64,000 bases of DNA from Bacillus vallismortis (GTDB lineage: Bacteria > Bacillota > Bacilli > Bacillales > Bacillaceae), in contig NZ_CP026362.1 of NCBI RefSeq assembly GCF_004116955.1, positions 1,156,501 to 1,220,500 on the forward strand. Reading direction: 5' to 3'. The translations under genes and the position numbers were made by a program. The notes under the pieces were generated by a model. The model worked only from the letters and a program-made list of their open reading frames with translations. It had not been told where the DNA came from and searched no databases. Position 1 is the stretch's first letter. Each line of letters begins with the position of its first letter. Of the stretch, positions 60,265-64,000 are shown piece after piece.

Positions 60265-61352
60265 TGAAAACACTGCATGTTCAAACCGATGCCTCGTCGT
60301 ATCCTGTTTTTATCGGACAAGGGATCAGAAAAGAGGCTTGTAAACTATTAACCTCTTTAAAAAGGCCTTTAACACGGATCATGCTTGTCACAGATGAAGA
60401 GGTGGATCGCCTGTATGGTGATGAAATGCTTCATTTGCTTGAAGAAAAATGGCCTGTGAAAAAAGTGACGGTGCCGAGCGGAGAGCAGGCGAAATCTATG
60501 GACATGTACACAAAACTGCAGAGTGAAGCGATTCGTTTTCATATGGATCGCTCCTCATGCATCATCGCATTCGGTGGCGGTGTTGTAGGGGATCTTGCCG
60601 GTTTTGTGGCTGCCACTTTTATGCGCGGCATTGATTTCATTCAAATGCCTACGACACTTTTGGCGCACGACAGCGCCGTCGGAGGAAAAGTGGCCGTGAA
60701 TCATCCGCTCGGAAAAAATCTAATCGGTGCATTTTATCAGCCCAAAGCCGTGCTCTACGATACAGACTTCCTTCGTTCTCTGTCCGAAAAGGAGCTTCGG
60801 TCCGGAATGGCTGAAGTGATCAAGCACGCTTTTATTTATGACAAAGCGTTTCTGGATGAACTGCTGCATATCCATTCACTGCACGATATCACAAGTAGCC
60901 AGCTGAATGAGATGATTTTTAAAGGCATTTCAATTAAAGCGTCTGTCGTTCAGCAGGATGAAAAAGAAGAGGGAATCAGAGCCTACTTAAACTTCGGACA
61001 TACACTCGGCCATGCCGTTGAGGCTGAATATGGATACGGGCAGATCACACACGGTGATGCCGTAGCACTCGGGATGCAGTTTGCTTTATATATAAGCGAA
61101 AAGACAGCGGGCTGTAAAATGGACAGAAACCGTTTGGTCAGCTGGCTAAAAGGCTTGGGGTATCCAACTCGAATCAAAAAAGAGGCGGAAACATCGGTTC
61201 TCTTAGAACGTATGATGAATGATAAGAAAACCCGCGGCGGGATGATTCAGTTTATCGTGCTCAACGAATTAGGAAAAGTTGCTGACCACACATTTTCCAA
61301 ACATGAACTTGAGAGCTGGCTGAACAAATGGCGATTGGAGGAGACATCATGA
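60264..61352 (+). CDS. aroB: 3-dehydroquinate synthase
   Basis: Second shikimate step, converting DAHP to 3-dehydroquinate; NAD- and metal-dependent. It has 362 residues. NAD binding: [40 protein letters not shown] follows; metal ligands lie in [19 protein letters not shown] and [10 protein letters not shown]. It is translated from TAATG overlapping the aroF stop, and itself overlaps aroH (ATGATGA). Confidence 0.96.
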   Translation: MKTLHVQTDASSYPVFIGQGIRKEACKLLTSLKRPLTRIMLVTDEEVDRLYGDEMLHLLEEKWPVKKVTVPSGEQAKSMDMYTKLQSEAIRFHMDRSSCIIAFGGGVVGDLAGFVAATFMRGIDFIQMPTTLLAHDSAVGGKVAVNHPLGKNLIGAFYQPKAVLYDTDFLRSLSEKELRSGMAEVIKHAFIYDKAFLDELLHIHSLHDITSSQLNEMIFKGISIKASVVQQDEKEEGIRAYLNFGHTLGHAVEAEYGYGQITHGDAVALGMQFALYISEKTAGCKMDRNRLVSWLKGLGYPTRIKKEAETSVLLERMMNDKKTRGGMIQFIVLNELGKVADHTFSKHELESWLNKWRLEETS

Positions 61353-61732
61353 TGATTCGCGGAATTCGCGGAGCAACTACAGTTGAACGGGATACTGATG
61401 AAGACATTTTACAAAAAACAAAACAGCTGTTGGAAAAAATGATAGAAGAAAACGAAACAAAGCCTGAAGATGTTGTTCAAATGCTTCTATCGGCGACACC
61501 TGATTTGCACTCCGTTTTTCCGGCAAAAGCTGTTCGCGAGCTTTCAGGCTGGCAGTATGTGCCGGTGACATGTATGCAGGAAATGGATGTAACCGGCGGT
61601 CTGAAAAAGTGCATAAGAGTCATGATGACCGTCCAGACAGATGTTCCTCAGGATCAGATCAGACATGTATATTTAGAAAAAGCCGTTGTATTAAGACCCG
61701 ATTTATCATTGACAAAAAATACTGAATTGTAA
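61349..61732 (+). CDS. aroH: Chorismate mutase AroH
   Basis: Monofunctional chorismate mutase giving prephenate for Phe and Tyr. It has 127 residues, the trimeric AroH-type fold. Active-site residues: Arg7 in [12 protein letters not shown], Glu78 in QEMDVTGG and Arg90 in KCIRVMMTV. The ATG is coupled to the aroB stop. The trp promoter lies in the last codons of this gene, so tryptophan genes have both read-through and own transcription. Confidence 0.96.
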   Translation: MMIRGIRGATTVERDTDEDILQKTKQLLEKMIEENETKPEDVVQMLLSATPDLHSVFPAKAVRELSGWQYVPVTCMQEMDVTGGLKKCIRVMMTVQTDVPQDQIRHVYLEKAVVLRPDLSLTKNTEL

Positions 61733-61738
61733 TACGAT
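61709..61738 (+). promoter_or_regulatory. Sigma-A promoter of the trp operon
   Basis: TTGACA (61709-61714), 18 bp, TACGAT (61733-61738). It overlaps the aroH 3' end and starts the trp leader transcript. Confidence 0.85.
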
Positions 61739-61784
61739 AGGAACAGCTTAGAAATACACAACAGTGTGTATAAAGCGATGAAAT

Positions 61785-61834
61785 GAGTTGAGTTAGAGAA
61801 TAGGGTAGCAGAGAATGAGTCTAGTTGAGCTGAG
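61785..61834 (+). promoter_or_regulatory. TRAP binding site in the trp leader
   Basis: Eleven GAG/TAG triplets (seven GAG, four TAG) lie in 50 nt, mostly separated by two or three bases; the third and fourth overlap as TAGAG. This matches the known 11-site target of the 11-subunit TRAP ring. The GGGTAG within it pairs with CTACCC at the foot of the terminator to form the antiterminator. Confidence 0.93.
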
Positions 61835-61851
61835 ACATGTATGTTTATTCT

Positions 61852-61885
61852 ACCCAAAAGAAGCCTTTCTTTTGGGTTTATTTGT
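61852..61885 (+). terminator. trp attenuator terminator
   Basis: ACCCAAAAGA and TCTTTTGGGT form the stem, followed by a T-rich tail. TRAP binding frees this hairpin and stops transcription before trpE. Confidence 0.9.
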
Positions 61886-61945
61886 TATATCGTTTTATCC
61901 CCTCATGCCATCTTCTCATTCTCCTTGCCAAAAGGAGTGAGAGTA

Positions 61946-63493
61946 ATGAATTTCCAATCAAACATTTCTGCATTTTTAGAGGACAGCTTGTCCTGCCACA
62001 CGATACCGATTGTGGAGACCTTCACAGTCGATACGCTGACACCCATTCAAATGATAGAGAAGCTCGACAGGGAGATTACATATCTTCTTGAAAGCAAAGA
62101 TGATACATCCAGTTGGTCAAGATATTCATTTATCGGCCTGAATCCATTTCTTACGCTGAAAGAAGAGCAAAACCGTTTTACAGCTGTTGATCAGGACGGC
62201 AGATCTCTCTACACAGGAAATGAACTAAAAAAAGTGCTGAACTGGATGAATGCCACGTACAAAATCAAAACGCCGGATCTGGGTATTCCTTTTGTAGGCG
62301 GAGCTGTCGGATACTTAAGCTATGATATGATCCCGCTGATTGAGCCTTCTGTTTCTCCGCATGCAAAAGAAACTGGAATGGAAAAGTGTATGCTGTTTGT
62401 TTGCCAGACCATAATTGCGTATGATCATGAAACCAAAAATGTCCACTTTATCCAATATGCGAGACTCAACGGGCAAGAAACAGAAAACGAAAAAATCGAT
62501 GTGTTTCATCAACATCATCAGGAGCTTCAAGATCTCATTGAAAAAATGATGAATCAAAAACATATAAAAGAGTTGTTTCTATCTGCTGAATCATATCAGA
62601 CACCCAGCTTTGAAACCGTGTCTTCTAATTATGAAAAATCGGCTTTTATGGCTGATGTAGAGAAAATCAAAGAATATATAAAAGCGGGCGATATTTTTCA
62701 AGGCGTTTTGTCACAAAAGTTTGAGGTTCCGATAAAAGCGGAGGCCTTTGAGTTATACCGAGTGCTTAGGATCGTCAATCCTTCTCCGTATATGTATTAT
62801 ATGAAACTCCAGGACAGAGAAATAGTGGGCAGTTCTCCAGAACGGTTAATCCACGTTCAGGACGGGCACTTGGAAATCCATCCGATTGCCGGGACGAGAA
62901 AAAGAGGCGCTGACAAAGAGGAAGATGAAAACCTCAAAGTTGAGCTGATGAAGGATGAAAAAGAAAAAGCGGAGCACTACATGCTCGTTGATCTTGCCCG
63001 GAACGATGTCGGCAGAGTAGCGGAATATGGATCTGTTTCTGTGCCGGAGTTCACCAAAATCGTCTCTTTTTCGCATGTTATGCACATCATCTCAGTGGTT
63101 ACAGGCCGATTGAAAAAAGGGGTTCATCCTGTCGATGCACTGATGTCCGCTTTCCCGGCGGGAACGTTAACAGGCGCTCCAAAAATCCGTGCCATGCAGC
63201 TTTTGCAAGAGCTTGAGCCAACACCGAGGGAGACATACGGCGGCTGTATCGCTTACATCGGATTTGACGGGAATATCGACTCGTGTATTACGATTCGCAC
63301 GATGAGTGTAAAGAACGGTGTTGCATCAATACAGGCAGGAGCTGGCATTGTTGCGGATTCTGTTCCGGAAACCGAATATGAAGAAAGCTGCAATAAAGCG
63401 GGGGCGCTGCTGAAAACAATTCATATTGCAGAAGACATGTTCCATAGCAAGGAGGATAAAGCCGATGAACAAATTTCTACAATTGTGCGTTGA
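61946..63493 (+). CDS. trpE: Anthranilate synthase component I
   Basis: Converts chorismate plus ammonia to anthranilate; feedback-inhibited by tryptophan. It has 515 residues. The inhibitor-site residues lie near LLESKDDTSSWSRYSF (the LLES motif). The catalytic domain has GDIFQGVLSQ, IAGTRKRGADKEEDE, LVDLARNDVGRV, SAFPAGTLTGAPKIRAMQ and IRTMSVKNG with QAGAGIVADS. The ATG 61946 lies behind AAAGGAG; the longer frame from 61841 crosses the attenuator. In Bacillus the glutamine amidotransferase partner (pabA/trpG) is in the folate operon, not here. Confidence 0.97.
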   Translation: MNFQSNISAFLEDSLSCHTIPIVETFTVDTLTPIQMIEKLDREITYLLESKDDTSSWSRYSFIGLNPFLTLKEEQNRFTAVDQDGRSLYTGNELKKVLNWMNATYKIKTPDLGIPFVGGAVGYLSYDMIPLIEPSVSPHAKETGMEKCMLFVCQTIIAYDHETKNVHFIQYARLNGQETENEKIDVFHQHHQELQDLIEKMMNQKHIKELFLSAESYQTPSFETVSSNYEKSAFMADVEKIKEYIKAGDIFQGVLSQKFEVPIKAEAFELYRVLRIVNPSPYMYYMKLQDREIVGSSPERLIHVQDGHLEIHPIAGTRKRGADKEEDENLKVELMKDEKEKAEHYMLVDLARNDVGRVAEYGSVSVPEFTKIVSFSHVMHIISVVTGRLKKGVHPVDALMSAFPAGTLTGAPKIRAMQLLQELEPTPRETYGGCIAYIGFDGNIDSCITIRTMSVKNGVASIQAGAGIVADSVPETEYEESCNKAGALLKTIHIAEDMFHSKEDKADEQISTIVR

Positions 63494-64000
63494 CGGAAAA
63501 ACACTTACTGCCGATGAGGCTGAAGCGCTGATGACTATGATGATCACCGCGGAAATGGCTCCTTCTGAAATGGGCGGTATATTGTGTCTTCTTGCCCATC
63601 GGGGAGAAACGCCAGCAGAGCTTACGGGTTTTATGAAGGCGATGCGGGCGCGCGCTCTTAAAGTCGATGGACTTCCTGATGTGGTTGATACATGCGGAAC
63701 CGGGGGAGATGGTGTTTCCACTTTTAATATCTCAACGGCATCAGCAATTGTTGCCTCAGCAGCCGGGGCGAAAATCGCAAAGCACGGCAATCGCTCTGTC
63801 TCTTCTAAAAGCGGGAGCGCTGATGTATTAGAGGAGTTAGGGGTTTCAATTCAAACCACTCCCGAAAAGGTAAAAAACAGTATTGAAACAAACAATATGG
63901 GATTTCTCTTTGCGCCGCTTTATCATTCGTCTATGAAACATGTAGCCGGTACAAGAAAAGAACTAGGTTTTAGAACGGTATTTAATCTGCTCGGACCGCT
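63465..64000 (+). CDS. trpD: Anthranilate phosphoribosyltransferase (3' end cut off)
   Basis: Adds a phosphoribosyl group to anthranilate. The frame starts at ATG 63465, 29 bp inside trpE, behind GGAGG, and is open to the window end: 178 codons of the usual ~338. The PRPP and magnesium motif is VDTCGTGGDGVSTFNISTA, and AKHGNRSVSSKSGSADVLE is the conserved glycine and Ser loop; RTVFNLLGP follows at the end. The overlap with trpE shows translational coupling, as known for the trp operon. Confidence 0.95.
   Translation, partial: MNKFLQLCVDGKTLTADEAEALMTMMITAEMAPSEMGGILCLLAHRGETPAELTGFMKAMRARALKVDGLPDVVDTCGTGGDGVSTFNISTASAIVASAAGAKIAKHGNRSVSSKSGSADVLEELGVSIQTTPEKVKNSIETNNMGFLFAPLYHSSMKHVAGTRKELGFRTVFNLLGP

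Noticed and set aside
61841-61945. Longer start of trpE
   Set aside because: The extension would be translated from the trp attenuator hairpin; ATG 61946 has AAAGGAG and gives the usual length.

Overview
This window is ordinary core chromosome from a member of the Bacillus subtilis species complex. Gene content, gene order, start-codon habits (many TTG/GTG starts behind strong Shine-Dalgarno sites) and protein sequences match the B. subtilis segment that runs from the spoVA operon through rib, res, sigX, serA, recQ, gudB, sleB, cmk, der, spoIVA, hbs and mtrAB to the trp supraoperon. It does not look like strain 168: many proteins differ by scattered substitutions from what I remember of 168, and gudB lacks the 9-bp tandem duplication that inactivates the 168 gene. 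No rRNA, tRNA, CRISPR array, insertion sequence, prophage or island is visible. Species naming and gene symbols rest on my recognition of these families, not on a search.

Layout. 1-2.4 kb: 3' end of the spoVA operon (spoVAEB partial, spoVAEA, spoVAF). 2.4-8 kb: lysA; ypuA on the minus strand from a sigma-M-type promoter; ppiB; a small zinc-ribbon gene; a decayed gene; signal peptidase sipS; and ypuD. 7.7-12 kb: riboflavin operon ribD-ribE-ribBA-ribH-ribT behind an FMN riboswitch. 12-17 kb: ypuF (minus), condensin partners scpA-scpB, ypuI, and the spore cortex operon dacB-spmA-spmB, in which dacB is broken by a frameshift in a G run. 17-26 kb: rluB, the cytochrome c maturation and respiration regulator operon resABCDE, then sigX-rsiX with a consensus sigma-X autoregulatory promoter, and aroC. 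26-30 kb: serA (minus), the riboflavin importer ribU behind a second FMN riboswitch, and fer (minus). 30-36 kb: ypbB-recQ-ypbD-ypbE-ypbF, ypbG and mecB. 36-43 kb: gudB, ypdA, prsW, the germination pair sleB-ypeB, motI, ypfB, cmk. 43.5-51.5 kb: ypfD, fni, ypzI (minus), yphA-seaA-ypzH, der, gpsA, a structured intergenic region, yphE-yphF. 51.7-58 kb: spoIVA, hbs, folE-mtrB, the menaquinone operon hepS-menG-hepT and ndk. 58-64 kb: cheR and the aromatic supraoperon aroF-aroB-aroH-trpE-trpD (cut at the window end) with its TRAP-controlled attenuator.

How the parts connect. Two FMN riboswitches couple riboflavin synthesis and uptake. MtrB (TRAP) encoded at 54.6 kb controls the trp leader at 61.8 kb, whose target has the expected 11 GAG/TAG triplets. 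The res, hep/men, fer and ypdA genes serve respiration and redox balance. A large share of the genes serve sporulation and germination: spoVA, dacB-spmAB, sleB-ypeB, seaA-ypzH, spoIVA.

Points most worth a second look: the dacB frameshift, which sits exactly on a G-GGG-GGA slippery heptamer; a nested multi-stem RNA-like structure between gpsA and yphE; five inverted repeats packed between lysA and ypuA; YpbB as a possible detached C-terminal part of RecQ; and a CTG codon in the start position of ypbD. I saw no clear candidate for a large, wholly undescribed multi-gene system.
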